Numbered from the stretch's first letter, positions 52,876 through 63,068 are shown. The stretch: 64,000 bases of DNA from an uncultured Vampirovibrio sp. (GCA_910583875.1 CAJTXT010000004.1:62001-126000), one strand, 5' to 3'. Numbers and translations are program-made. The notes: generated by a model not told the origin, from the letters alone.

Positions 52876-55800
52876 ATGTTAAAGAAAAAATATTCTGAAA
52901 GAGTAACTCCGATGGGCATGCCCAAAACAAGATTGGACGACTTACCGGATTTAATCGAAATTCAGAAAAAGTCATTTGAGTGGTTTTTAAAAGAAGGTTT
53001 GAAAGAAGAATTTCTTTCTTATTCTCCTATTAAAGACTATACTGGTAGATTAGAATTACACTTCCTTCCAAATTATACTTTTGATAATCCAAAATATTCA
53101 TTGGAAGAAGCAAGAATCCACGATGCTACTTATGCTAAACAATTAAGAGTAATGGCTCGTTTAGTAAACCGTGATACAGGGGAAATAAAAGAACAAGAAG
53201 TTTATATCGGTGATATCCCAACAATGACAAATAAAGGTACCTTTATTGTAAATGGTGCTGAACGTGTTATTGTATCTCAAATTGTACGTTCACCAGGTAT
53301 TTATTTCAAACGTGAAATTTCTCCAACTGGTAAACGTTTATTCAACGCAACTTTGATTCCAAACAGAGGCGCGTGGATGAAGATAGAAACAGATGCTAAT
53401 GATATTATCTACATCAAAATAGATAAAAATAGAAAAATCTTAGCAACTACTTTATTAAAAGCTTTAGGAATTACAGTTTCTGAAATGGAAACATTATTCA
53501 CTCACTTTGAATTCTTAAAGAAAACATTAGAAAAAGATACTGCTGAAACAACAGATGATGCTTTAATTGAAGTTTATAAAAAACTAAGACCTGGCGATCC
53601 GGCTTCTGCTGCAGGCGGTCGTTCAATTATTGAATCAAGATTCTTTGATGATAAAAAATATGATATCGGCAGAGTAGGTCGTTATAAATTAAATAAAAAA
53701 TTAAACCTAAACGTAGCTGAAACGCAAAGAACATTAACAATTCAAGACTTAGTTGCAGCTGTTGAATACTTAATTAACTTAACTTATGACGAAGGAAGCT
53801 GCGATGATATCGACCACTTAGGTAACAGAAGAATCCGCAGTGTTGGTGAATTATTACAAAACCAATTCAGAGTAGGTTTATCAAGAATTGAAAGAATCGT
53901 TAAAGAAAGAATGACTCTTCAAAATTCAGAAACACTTACTCCGTTAAACTTATTAAATACAAAACCATTAATCGCTTCATTAAAAGAGTTCTTTGGTTCA
54001 TCTCAGTTATCACAATTTATGGACCAAACAAACCCTCTTGCTGAATTAACTCACAAAAGACGTATCTCAGCTTTAGGACCTGGCGGTTTGGTTAGAGAAA
54101 GAGCCGGATTCGCAGTTCGTGACATCCACCCTTCTCACTACGGAAGAATTTGTCCGATTGAAACACCAGAAGGACCTAACGCAGGTTTGATTGGTTCATT
54201 AGCTACTCACGCAAAAGTTAATGATTACGGTTTCATCGAAACACCTTACTTTGCAGTAAAAGATGGTGTTGTTTCAAACGAAGTATATTATATGAGTGCA
54301 GATGAAGAAGAAAACTTCCGTGTAGCTCCTTCTGACTTAACATTAAATGAAGACAGAAGTATTAAAGCACAATATGTACCTATCCGTTATAAATCAGAAT
54401 TCACAATGGGTGAATCAAAACGTGTAGACTACATGGGTGTTTCTCCAATTCAGGTAATCTCAGTAGCTACATCAGTAATTCCATTCATTGAACACGATGA
54501 CGCAAACCGTGCGTTGATGGGTTCTAACATGCAACGTCAAGCAGTACCTTTATTAATTACAGATAGACCGGTTGTTGCAACAGGTCTTGAAAAAAGAGCT
54601 GCAAAAGACTCTTGTATGGTAGTTGTATCTGATGTTGACGGTGTAGTTGCAAAAGTTGTCGGTGAAGAAATTTGGATTAAAGATAACGCCGGCAAATTAC
54701 ACAAATATCAATTAATGAAATATGTAAGAAGTAACCAAGATACTTGTATTAACCAAAAACCTATCGTAACAGAAGGTTCTACAGTTAAAGCAGGTGATGT
54801 AATTGCCGACGGTGCTTCAACTCACTTCGGTGAACTTTCATTAGGTAAAAACGTTTTAGTTGCTTATATGCCTTGGGAAGGATATAACTTCGAAGATGCT
54901 ATCTTACTTTCTGAAAGATGCGTTCACGATGATATCTTTACTTCATTACATATCGAAAAATTAGAAATAGAAGCACGTCAAACAAAACTTGGACCTGAAG
55001 AAATTACAAGAGAAGTTCCAAACGTATCTGAAGAGTCATTAAGACACTTAGATGAAAGAGGTATTGTAAGAATCGGTGCTAGAGTTTATGCTGATGACAT
55101 CTTAGTTGGTAAAGTTACACCAAAAGGTGAATCAGAACACCCGCCAGAAGAAAAACTTTTAAGAGCTATCTTCGCTGAAAAAGCAAGAGATGTAAAAGAT
55201 AATTCATTAAGAGTACCTCACGGTGAAGGTGGACGTGTAGTCGACGTAAAAGTATTTGACAGAGAAAAAGGCGACGAACTTTTACCAGGTGCTAATACAC
55301 TTATTAAAGTTTATATCGCTCAAAAACGTAAAGTATCTGTTGGTGATAAACTTGCAGGACGTCACGGTAACAAAGGTATTGTTTCAAGAATTCTTCCAAA
55401 AGAAGATATGCCATTCTTACCTGATGGAACTCCTGTTGATATCGTATTAAATCCACTTGGTGTACCTTCTCGTATGAACGTAGGTCAAACATATGAATGC
55501 TTACTTGGTTTAGCTTCATATTTAACAGGTGATTACTACGAAGCACCTTCATTTGATGAAATGTATGGTGAAAATAAATCAGAAATTTCAACAAAATATG
55601 AATTATTAAGAGGTATAAAAGAATCCGGCTGTGATTGGGTTGGAGAAGATGGTAAAGTTACACTATATGACGGTAGAACCGGTGAACCATTCGACAGACC
55701 TGTTTCAGTTGGTATTACATACTTCTTGAAATTAGTTCACTTAGTAGATGATAAGATTCACGCTAGAAGCACAGGACCTTATTCATTAGTAACACAACAG

Positions 55801-56190
55801 CCTTTAGGCGGTAAAGCTCAATTCGGCGGACAAAGATTCGGAGAAATGGAAGTTTGGGCTTTAGAAGCTTACGGTGCGGCTTATACATTACAAGAAATGT
55901 TAACAATTAAATCAGATGATGTTAACGGTCGTTCAAGAGCTTATGAAGCAATCGTTAAAGGTGACAATATTCCAAGACCTGGTATTCCTGAATCATTCAA
56001 AGTACTTGTAAGAGAATTACAAAGTATCGGTTTAGATATATCAGTATCTAAGAAGAGCGGTGAAGAAGTAGATTTAATGTCTGATACAGACGATTTAAGA
56101 AAGGCAGCTCCAAAGAGAATTCTTTCTGATATCGATTCAGAATTATTAAATATTAACTTCTTGGAAACACCAAGCTCATTCAAAGAATAA
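52876..56190 (+). CDS. rpoB: RNA polymerase subunit beta
   Basis: A 1104-residue beta subunit, short compared with E. coli (1342) and close to the length in Cyanobacteria. Seen are TPMGMPKTRLDDLPDLIEIQ at the start, the rifampicin region (FMDQTNPLAELTHKRRISAL), GSNMQRQAVPLL, RHGNKGIVSRIL and the C-terminal QRFGEMEVWALEAYGAAYTL. The ATG follows GAGAGGTGA. rpoC1 starts 21 bases after the stop. Fast-growing-gene codon choice is visible (more XXC codons than neighbours). Confidence 0.97.
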   Translation: MLKKKYSERVTPMGMPKTRLDDLPDLIEIQKKSFEWFLKEGLKEEFLSYSPIKDYTGRLELHFLPNYTFDNPKYSLEEARIHDATYAKQLRVMARLVNRDTGEIKEQEVYIGDIPTMTNKGTFIVNGAERVIVSQIVRSPGIYFKREISPTGKRLFNATLIPNRGAWMKIETDANDIIYIKIDKNRKILATTLLKALGITVSEMETLFTHFEFLKKTLEKDTAETTDDALIEVYKKLRPGDPASAAGGRSIIESRFFDDKKYDIGRVGRYKLNKKLNLNVAETQRTLTIQDLVAAVEYLINLTYDEGSCDDIDHLGNRRIRSVGELLQNQFRVGLSRIERIVKERMTLQNSETLTPLNLLNTKPLIASLKEFFGSSQLSQFMDQTNPLAELTHKRRISALGPGGLVRERAGFAVRDIHPSHYGRICPIETPEGPNAGLIGSLATHAKVNDYGFIETPYFAVKDGVVSNEVYYMSADEEENFRVAPSDLTLNEDRSIKAQYVPIRYKSEFTMGESKRVDYMGVSPIQVISVATSVIPFIEHDDANRALMGSNMQRQAVPLLITDRPVVATGLEKRAAKDSCMVVVSDVDGVVAKVVGEEIWIKDNAGKLHKYQLMKYVRSNQDTCINQKPIVTEGSTVKAGDVIADGASTHFGELSLGKNVLVAYMPWEGYNFEDAILLSERCVHDDIFTSLHIEKLEIEARQTKLGPEEITREVPNVSEESLRHLDERGIVRIGARVYADDILVGKVTPKGESEHPPEEKLLRAIFAEKARDVKDNSLRVPHGEGGRVVDVKVFDREKGDELLPGANTLIKVYIAQKRKVSVGDKLAGRHGNKGIVSRILPKEDMPFLPDGTPVDIVLNPLGVPSRMNVGQTYECLLGLASYLTGDYYEAPSFDEMYGENKSEISTKYELLRGIKESGCDWVGEDGKVTLYDGRTGEPFDRPVSVGITYFLKLVHLVDDKIHARSTGPYSLVTQQPLGGKAQFGGQRFGEMEVWALEAYGAAYTLQEMLTIKSDDVNGRSRAYEAIVKGDNIPRPGIPESFKVLVRELQSIGLDISVSKKSGEEVDLMSDTDDLRKAAPKRILSDIDSELLNINFLETPSSFKE

Positions 56191-56211
56191 GAAATTAAAG
56201 GAGATAAAAAA

Positions 56212-57930
56212 TTGTCTACAAGTATAGATTATTTTGATTATATACGAATCAGTATCGCGTCACCTGAACGCGTACTGAAATGGTCGTATGGTGAAGTAAC
56301 AAAACCTGAAACGATTAACTATCGTACGTTAAAACCGGAAAGAGACGGTTTATTCTGCGAAAGAATCTTTGGACCTACAAAGGACTGGGAATGTTACTGC
56401 GGTAAATATAAAAGAGTAAGACACAAAGGTATCATCTGCGAAAGATGCGGTGTTGAAGTTACAGACTCTAAAGTTAGACGTCACAGAATGGGACACATTA
56501 AATTAGCTGCTCCAGTGAGCCATATTTGGTTCTTAAAAGGAATTCCAAGCTATTTAGGTCTTCTTCTTGACATGACATTGAAAGATTTAGAACAAGTTAT
56601 TTATTTCAATAACTATGTTGTAATCGATCCTGCTGATAGTGATTTCAAAAAATATCAATTATTATCAGAAGAAGAATATGAAGACTTCATTATGGAAAAT
56701 GAAGAATCTGAATTAAAAGTAGGTATTGGTGCTGAAGCAATTAAAGAATTACTTGGTGAAATTACTCTTCCTGAAATGGCAGAAGCAATCAGAGCTGAAC
56801 TATCAGGACTTTCTGGCAGTGTTCAAAGAAAAGCTAAATTAATCAAAAGATTAAGATTAGTTGAATCTTTAATTGAAAGCAATACAGAACCAACTTGGAT
56901 GATTATGGATGTACTTCCTGTTACACCTCCTGATTTAAGACCTATGGTTCAATTAGACGGCGGCAGATTTGCTACATCAGACTTAAACGACTTATACAGA
57001 CGTGTAATTAACAGAAACAACCGTTTACTAAGATTATTAGAAATGGGTGCTCCTGAAATTATCGTAAGAAACGAAAAACGTATGCTTCAAGAAGCTGTTG
57101 ACTCTTTAATTGATAACGGCAGAAGAGGAAGAACAGTTGTTGGTCCAAGCAACAGACCGTTAAAATCTTTAAGCAACATTATCGAAGGTAAACAAGGTCG
57201 TTTCCGTCAAAACTTATTAGGTAAACGTGTTGACTATTCTGGTCGTTCAGTAATCGTTGTTGGTCCAAAATTAAAATTAAATCAATGCGGTTTGCCAAAG
57301 GAAATGGCAATCGAATTATTCAAACCATTCGTTGTAAATAAACTAATTGAAAGAGGATTCGTTCAAAATATTAAATCTGCTAAAAAGAAAATTGAAAGAT
57401 CAGAAGCAATTGTTTGGGATATTTTGGAAGAAGTAATTGATGGACACCCAGTATTATTAAACCGTGCTCCTACACTTCACAGATTAGGTATTCAAGCATT
57501 TGAACCTGTATTAGTAGAAGGTCGTGCTATTCAACTTCACCCGTTGGTATGTACAGCATTCAATGCTGACTTCGACGGTGACCAAATGGCTGTTCACGTA
57601 CCTTTATCAATAGAAGCTCAAACAGAAGCAAGAATGTTAATGTTAGCTACTAATAATATTTTAGCTCCGGCAACAGGTAAGCCAATTATTGCAGCTTCTC
57701 AAGATATGGTTTTAGGTATGTATTATCTAACTCTTATGAAAGAAGATGATGAAAATACAGAACTTAAATACTTCTACAGCTTTGAAGATGCTATCGCAGC
57801 TCACGAAACAGGTGTAATAAAATTACACGACAGAATTGTTGTTCGTGATGAACACGGTGACAGACTTGAAACAACAGTTGGAAGAATTATCTTCAATGAA
57901 ACATTAAGAAATTCAATTTTGGCATCGTAA
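56212..57930 (+). CDS. rpoC1: RNA polymerase subunit gamma (N-terminal half of beta-prime)
   Basis: A 572-residue protein starting at a TTG with a perfect AAGGAG seven bases upstream. It carries the N-terminal zinc motif (CYCGKYKR, CERCGVEV), the KGKQGRFRQNLLGKRVDYS-like clamp region and the catalytic NADFDGDQMAVH near residue 451. It ends about 110 residues later, where Cyanobacteria also split beta-prime, rather than continuing as one long subunit. Multiple stop codons and a new ribosome site separate it from rpoC2, so this is a true split and not a simple frameshift. Confidence 0.95.
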   Translation: MSTSIDYFDYIRISIASPERVLKWSYGEVTKPETINYRTLKPERDGLFCERIFGPTKDWECYCGKYKRVRHKGIICERCGVEVTDSKVRRHRMGHIKLAAPVSHIWFLKGIPSYLGLLLDMTLKDLEQVIYFNNYVVIDPADSDFKKYQLLSEEEYEDFIMENEESELKVGIGAEAIKELLGEITLPEMAEAIRAELSGLSGSVQRKAKLIKRLRLVESLIESNTEPTWMIMDVLPVTPPDLRPMVQLDGGRFATSDLNDLYRRVINRNNRLLRLLEMGAPEIIVRNEKRMLQEAVDSLIDNGRRGRTVVGPSNRPLKSLSNIIEGKQGRFRQNLLGKRVDYSGRSVIVVGPKLKLNQCGLPKEMAIELFKPFVVNKLIERGFVQNIKSAKKKIERSEAIVWDILEEVIDGHPVLLNRAPTLHRLGIQAFEPVLVEGRAIQLHPLVCTAFNADFDGDQMAVHVPLSIEAQTEARMLMLATNNILAPATGKPIIAASQDMVLGMYYLTLMKEDDENTELKYFYSFEDAIAAHETGVIKLHDRIVVRDEHGDRLETTVGRIIFNETLRNSILAS

Positions 57931-57961
57931 CTGAAATAAATAAGTAAAGGTGAAAATAACA

Positions 57962-60900
57962 ATGGATACATTAGTTCATAAAAATACAAAAAAATCGTTT
58001 GATTTTATTAACGAACAAGTTAATAAAAAATCGATTAATAAATTATTAGCTCAAGTATATCTTGAGTTCGGCGGTGCAAAAACTGCAACTCTTGCAGATA
58101 ACCTTAAGAACTTAGGATATAGATATGCTACAAAATCAGGTACAACAATTTCTATTGCTGACTTATCAGTACCTCAAGATAAAAAAGAACTTTTAAATGA
58201 AGCTGAAAGAGAAATTGAAAAATCAACTCACAGATATTTAAAAGGTGATATTACAGAAGTAGAAAGATATACAAAAGTAATCGATACTTGGTCTGAAACA
58301 ACTTCTAAATTGACAGCTAGAGTTGTAGAAAACTTTGATAGATTAAATCCGGTATATATGATGGCATTCTCTGGTGCGAGAGGTAACTTATCTCAGGTAT
58401 CACAATTAGTTGGTATGAGAGGTTTGATGGCTGACGCACAAGGTCAAATCATCGACTTACCTATTAAATCAAACTTTAAAGAAGGCTTATCAGTTACTGA
58501 ATACATCATTTCTTCTTATGGTGCACGTAAAGGTCTTGTAGATACAGCGTTAAAAACAGCTGACTCTGGTTACTTAACAAGACGTTTAGTAGACGTAGCT
58601 CAAGACGTAATTATTCGTGACCATGATTGTGGTACTACACATGGTATCTTAATGACAGATATTTCTGATGGTGAAAAAGTTGTTGCTCCATTAACAGAAA
58701 GATTATTAGGAAGAACAATTGCTGAAGATATTAAAGATAAAGAAGGCAATGTAGTTATTCCTGCCGGTACAACTATTGATAGAGATGATATCAGAAAAAT
58801 AAAACCGCTTGATTTACATCAATTACTAGTTCGTTCACCTTTAACTTGTGAACTTGAATATGGTATTTGCCAAAAATGTTATGGTTGGGCAATGACAACT
58901 CAAAAATTAGTTGATATTGGTGAAGCAATCGGTATTATAGCTGCTCAATCAATTGGTGAACCAGGTACACAATTAACAATGAGAACTTTCCACACCGGTG
59001 GTGTATTCAAAGGTGCAGGTGCAATGAAAGAAATCATTGCTGATGTTGATGGTGTTGTTGCTTCTAAAGTATTTACAAGAGACTTAAGAACAAGACACGG
59101 TGATAATGTAGCTGTTACAGTTCAAGAATCAGATATGGAAATCAAAGTTGGTTCTAAAACTAAAAAATATCACATTCCTTCTGGTGCTGTTCTTTTTGTA
59201 CATGAAGGACAAGAAATCAAGAAAGGTGATAAAATTGCAGCTTATGAACCAGTTTCCGGCGGAGACGGAAGCCGTTTAACAGAAAAAGCTACTAAAGATA
59301 TCACTTCAGATTTATCAGGTGAAATCGTATTTGAAGATTTCGTAGCTGATGAAAAGAAAGACAGACAAGGTAATATCTCAAGAACAGCAAGTAAAAACGG
59401 TATTGTTTGGGTACTTGGCGGTGATGTTTATAACTTACCGGGCGGTTCAACAATATTAGTTGAAGACGGCAAAGCTGTTAAAGAAGGTGAAAAACTTGCT
59501 GAAATTCATGTTATATCTGAACACGGCGGTGAAGTAAGACTTGGTGATAATCTTGTTGTTGAAGATGTAAAATTTGACGGTAAGAAAATCAAAAAAATTG
59601 TTCAAGGTAAAGAATTAACAATTGTAATTGCTTCTATTGCAGCAGCAAATGCTACATTTGAACAAACTAAAAAAGAACAAATTTGGACAGTTGATAAAAC
59701 CGGTGAAAAATATATCGTTAAAGCTCCTGTTGATACAGTTGTTGAAAGCGGTATGATTATAGCTGAGTTAATCGATGAAGAATATACTGTTCCTTCAAGC
59801 GGTGAAATTAGATATAACGGTATTGAAGTTGATGAAAATCAAATCATTACAAAACCTGGTGAAGTAATCTTCATTCCTGATGAAATTCATCAAGTAAATA
59901 AAGATTCTGCTTTAAAAATGGTAGAATCAGGTACTTTTGTTACAGCCGGCACAGAAGTTGTAAAAGACTTATATGCTCACATTGATGGTATTGTTGAGAT
60001 AAAAGAATTCAACGATATGATTCATGAAGTTGTAATTAGACCTGGTGAAATATATAACTTAAGCGGAATTGGTGATTTAAAAGTTGATGAAGGCGAAGTT
60101 GTTAAAGCAGGAACAGAAATTGCTCCAAAAATCAAAGCTAAAGAAGATTCTATTGTTACTATATTAGATAATGATAAAGACAATATTGAAATAGATGATT
60201 TAGAAGAAGATTTAGGCGTTGTTGCTTTAGATGAAAAATCAATTTCAAATCAACCAATTCAAATCTTAGTAAGACCTGTTCAAAGATTTAATATAGACAC
60301 TAAAGATGTTTCTATTAAATTTACTTCTACAGATGAAGCTATAGATTTAGTACCGGTTACTCAATTACAATATAAAGATGGTGCAAGAGTAAGAAACTTA
60401 GATGGAAGCGTATTAACAAGAACAAGTTTAGTTCTTCAAATGGGCGGATATTTAAGCCACTTAAAAGGTCAAGTAGAACTTGATGAAAACAATAATTTGA
60501 AAATCGTTGTTCTTGAAACATTGATTGTAAGAAGAGAAATTGAAGGTGCTTCTAAAACAGCAGCTTCAATGCAAACTGAATTACTTGTTGAAAACGGACA
60601 AACAATTGAACCAAAAACACCTGTTGCAAAAACTCAAGTTTTAGCAATTAGTGATGCTGTTACAAGCATAAAAGAAAACCAAGATGTTAGAAGATTACTT
60701 TTAGTTTCAGATAGTTACGAAACAAAAATCGACCTTAAATCAAAACCAATTGTTAAAAAAGGCGAATTAGTAAAAATGGATAACGTAATTTCTGAAGGCG
60801 GAGAAACTTCTACACTATCAGGTTTAGTAGTTGCTGCTGATAAAAATTCAGTAACATTAAGAGTTGGTCGTCCATACTTAATCAGCCCTGGTACTATGCT

Positions 60901-61810
60901 TCAAGTTGCTAACGGTTCATTAGTTAACCGTGGTGATATGATTGCTACTTTAGTATTCGAAAGACAAAAAACAGGTGATATCGTTCAAGGTTTACCTCGT
61001 GTTGAAGAATTGCTTGAAGCAAGAAAACCTAAAGATTCTGCAGTTGTTGCTGAATATTCAGGTAAAGCTGAAATTGAAATTGAAGACGATGTTCCTCGTT
61101 TATACTTAAACGGTGATTTAGGAAGACAAGAAGTTAAATATACAATTGACTCAAATATCATTGTTGCAAACGGACAGGATATTAAAGTTGGTCAAGCATT
61201 AACAGGCGGTCCTTTAAATCCACACGACGTTATAAGATTAAACGGTGTAGAAGCTGCTCAACAATACTTAGTAGATGAAGTACAAAGAGTATATCGTTCT
61301 CAAGGTGTAGAAATTGCAGATAAACACGTTGAAGTTATTGTAAGACAAATGACAAAGAAAGTTAAAATTCTTGAATCTGGAGATACAAAACTTCTTCCTG
61401 GTGAATTCTTAGAATTCAAAGAAGTTCAACAAGAAAATGAAGCTGTTAAAGCTGCCGGCGGACAAGAAGCTACTTATGAAGCTGTTCTTCTTGGTATTAC
61501 AAAGGCAAGTTTAAATACTGAAAGCTTTATTTCAGCAGCTTCCTTCCAAGAAACAACAAGAATTCTTACTGAAGCGGCTGTTGAAGGTAAACGTGACTTG
61601 TTAAGAGGTTTAAAAGAAAACGTTATTATCGGTAGATTAATACCTGCTGGTACCGGTTTCTATCACTTAACAAATGCTTCTGAAGAAAAGGATAGAGAAG
61701 CTCAAAAACGTGCAGCAGAAAAAAATAATGCTAGAAAACCATCTGCTATTCTTGAAGAAATTGAAGGCATGTTTGGTGCTCCTGAATTAACCGACTATAC
61801 AATTGAATAA
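57962..61810 (+). CDS. rpoC2: RNA polymerase subunit beta-prime (C-terminal half) with large SI3-site insertion
   Basis: A 1282-residue protein. A GTG at 57950 is in frame, but the ATG at 57962 is best placed behind AAAGGTG. Seen are FSGARGNLSQVSQLVGMRGL, CELEYGICQKCYGW (second zinc site), the trigger-loop start GEPGTQLTMRTFHTGG near 330-346 and GLPRVEELLEARKP near 1009. In bacteria without the insert these last two motifs are nearly adjacent; here about 660 residues lie between them, in barrel-sandwich-like repeats. The position and scale match the SI3 insert of cyanobacterial RpoC2. Confidence 0.94.
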   Translation: MDTLVHKNTKKSFDFINEQVNKKSINKLLAQVYLEFGGAKTATLADNLKNLGYRYATKSGTTISIADLSVPQDKKELLNEAEREIEKSTHRYLKGDITEVERYTKVIDTWSETTSKLTARVVENFDRLNPVYMMAFSGARGNLSQVSQLVGMRGLMADAQGQIIDLPIKSNFKEGLSVTEYIISSYGARKGLVDTALKTADSGYLTRRLVDVAQDVIIRDHDCGTTHGILMTDISDGEKVVAPLTERLLGRTIAEDIKDKEGNVVIPAGTTIDRDDIRKIKPLDLHQLLVRSPLTCELEYGICQKCYGWAMTTQKLVDIGEAIGIIAAQSIGEPGTQLTMRTFHTGGVFKGAGAMKEIIADVDGVVASKVFTRDLRTRHGDNVAVTVQESDMEIKVGSKTKKYHIPSGAVLFVHEGQEIKKGDKIAAYEPVSGGDGSRLTEKATKDITSDLSGEIVFEDFVADEKKDRQGNISRTASKNGIVWVLGGDVYNLPGGSTILVEDGKAVKEGEKLAEIHVISEHGGEVRLGDNLVVEDVKFDGKKIKKIVQGKELTIVIASIAAANATFEQTKKEQIWTVDKTGEKYIVKAPVDTVVESGMIIAELIDEEYTVPSSGEIRYNGIEVDENQIITKPGEVIFIPDEIHQVNKDSALKMVESGTFVTAGTEVVKDLYAHIDGIVEIKEFNDMIHEVVIRPGEIYNLSGIGDLKVDEGEVVKAGTEIAPKIKAKEDSIVTILDNDKDNIEIDDLEEDLGVVALDEKSISNQPIQILVRPVQRFNIDTKDVSIKFTSTDEAIDLVPVTQLQYKDGARVRNLDGSVLTRTSLVLQMGGYLSHLKGQVELDENNNLKIVVLETLIVRREIEGASKTAASMQTELLVENGQTIEPKTPVAKTQVLAISDAVTSIKENQDVRRLLLVSDSYETKIDLKSKPIVKKGELVKMDNVISEGGETSTLSGLVVAADKNSVTLRVGRPYLISPGTMLQVANGSLVNRGDMIATLVFERQKTGDIVQGLPRVEELLEARKPKDSAVVAEYSGKAEIEIEDDVPRLYLNGDLGRQEVKYTIDSNIIVANGQDIKVGQALTGGPLNPHDVIRLNGVEAAQQYLVDEVQRVYRSQGVEIADKHVEVIVRQMTKKVKILESGDTKLLPGEFLEFKEVQQENEAVKAAGGQEATYEAVLLGITKASLNTESFISAASFQETTRILTEAAVEGKRDLLRGLKENVIIGRLIPAGTGFYHLTNASEEKDREAQKRAAEKNNARKPSAILEEIEGMFGAPELTDYTIE

Positions 61811-61825
61811 ATTCATAGTTGATAC

Positions 61826-61870
61826 AAAAATAGTAGTAATTTAACGAAAGTTGAATTACTACTATTTTTT
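61826..61870 (+). terminator. Rho-independent terminator of the rpoB operon
   Basis: A 20-base-pair stem (AAAAATAGTAGTAATTTAAC against its complement, one T-G pair) with a GAAA tetraloop, ending in TTTTTT. It starts 16 bases after the rpoC2 stop. The A-run on the left also makes it usable from the minus strand. The ribosome site of the next gene begins directly after it. Confidence 0.85.
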
Positions 61871-61880
61871 TGGAGAAATT

Positions 61881-62345
61881 ATGAGAAATTTTATAATTGT
61901 ATGTTTAGGAATGTTAATTATTGCTACGACTGCTTTTGCCGATGAAATACAAGATGTTCAATGTTTTTTTAATCAATATATAGATGCTGCAAATAATTAT
62001 AGTAATGATTATTTTAAATATTATAGTGACAATGCAAAAATAGTTAGAGTTGTTGAAAAACCTGACGGAACAACACAAAGTGTTAATATACCGCTTGCTA
62101 AATATAAAGATGAGGCGCAGAAATCGACAAAGTTAATGAGGCTTCGTCAATATAAAAATCGTTATTTTAATGTAAAAATTACAAAACACGGCAAGGATTA
62201 TAAAGTTGCTGCATTAAGGATGCCTTCTACAAGTGATTATAAAATCCCTGCTCACTTTATAATAGGCAAAGATAGTTGCGGAAATTGGAAAATTAAAGAA
62301 GAATCTATGAATACAAAAGTTCAAAGATTTTTAAAGGACAGCTAA
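61881..62345 (+). CDS. Small secreted protein of unknown function
   Basis: The frame opens at 61851, but the ATG at 61881 has TTGGAG upstream and starts a clear signal peptide (MRNFIIVCLGMLIIATTAFA, cleavage likely after AFA), giving 154 residues. The mature part, QDVQCFFNQYIDAANNYSND onward, resembles SnoaL/NTF2-like folds in its helix-then-strand pattern (YYSDNAKIVRVV), but this is only a guess. It overlaps the end of the convergent panD by four bases. Confidence 0.7.
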   Translation: MRNFIIVCLGMLIIATTAFADEIQDVQCFFNQYIDAANNYSNDYFKYYSDNAKIVRVVEKPDGTTQSVNIPLAKYKDEAQKSTKLMRLRQYKNRYFNVKITKHGKDYKVAALRMPSTSDYKIPAHFIIGKDSCGNWKIKEESMNTKVQRFLKDS

Positions 62346-62689
62346 ATGATATTATTATTATCATCAATCTGAACAATTGACGGCTTAAAAGTTTTTGCTT
62401 CATCAGGTGTCATTTGAGTGTATGAACAAATAATAATTTTGTCACCTATTTGTGCTTTTCTTGCAGCAGCACCATTTAAGCAGAAATCTTTATTACCGCG
62501 CTTACCTGCAATAATATAAGTTTGAAATCTTTCACCGTTATTAATATTTAGAATATCTACTTTTTGACCTTCTGAAAGGTTAGCTTTTTCTAAAATGTTC
62601 TCATCTATTGTAATTGAACCAACGTAATTTAAGTTTGCATCTGTAACAGTAGCTCTATGTATTTTTGCGTATAAAAATTCTAGTAACAT
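62342..62689 (-). CDS. panD: Aspartate 1-decarboxylase
   Basis: A 115-residue pyruvoyl-dependent enzyme making beta-alanine for pantothenate and coenzyme A. The self-cleavage site is visible as NYVGSITID (cleavage between Gly and Ser), with AKIHRATVTDANL before it and NGAAARKAQIGDKIIICSY after it. Length fits the family (about 126, slightly short here). It stands alone; element C starts 74 bases upstream of the start codon and could affect its promoter. Confidence 0.95.
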   Translation of the reverse strand: MLLEFLYAKIHRATVTDANLNYVGSITIDENILEKANLSEGQKVDILNINNGERFQTYIIAGKRGNKDFCLNGAAARKAQIGDKIIICSYTQMTPDEAKTFKPSIVQIDDNNNII

Positions 62690-62769
62690 AATTAATAATC
62701 TTTCTTACATAGATATTTTAGCAAAAACAAATATTAAATCGGTATTATTTTTACAATTTTTACATAAGA

Positions 62770-62970
62770 AATATTATAGAAATAAAAGGCGAGAGAAAAA
62801 GTTTTTGAAATCATTGAGGGAATAATTTAATTTTCTTTAGTGAAACAGACATCAAAGCACGGCACTGTTTGAGCTTGCGAGTTTGCCGTGCACAAGTTGA
62901 ACTTAAGAAAATAATTATTCTCGAGCCGATTTCAAAAACTTTTTCTCTCGCTTTTTATTTCTATAATATT
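62770..62970. repeat. Large foldback inside copy C, core shared with the dnaX-smpB hairpin
   Basis: Arms of about 41 bases (AATATTATAGAAATAAAAGG onward) flank an inner stem and the apex GCACGGC...GCCGTGC. The inner part (about 62811-62929) matches the hairpin at 29521-29694 in reverse, with a longer apical loop, while the arms are different. Confidence 0.75.
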
Positions 62971-62971
62971 A

Positions 62972-63068
62972 AAATCTGAAGTCATAAAATTTTTCAATTT
63001 GGGAGCTGTGATTTAGCGATACCTAAAATCAATGCTCCCAAATTAAAAAATTTTATGACTTCAGATTT
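62972..63068. repeat. Hairpin element with conserved AGCGATACCT apex (copy C)
   Basis: The same hairpin as 38145-38242 (AAATCTGAAGTCATAAAA arms, GGGAGC/GCTCCC inner stem) with apex CTGTGATTTAGCGATACCT. Given the opposite orientation of copies B and C, the apex here is inverted relative to its surroundings. Confidence 0.75.

Noticed and set aside
56212..61810. Possibility that rpoC is a single gene broken by a frameshift or sequencing error.
   Set aside because: Several stop codons, a 31-base spacer and a proper ribosome site separate the halves at the place where Cyanobacteria split the gene.
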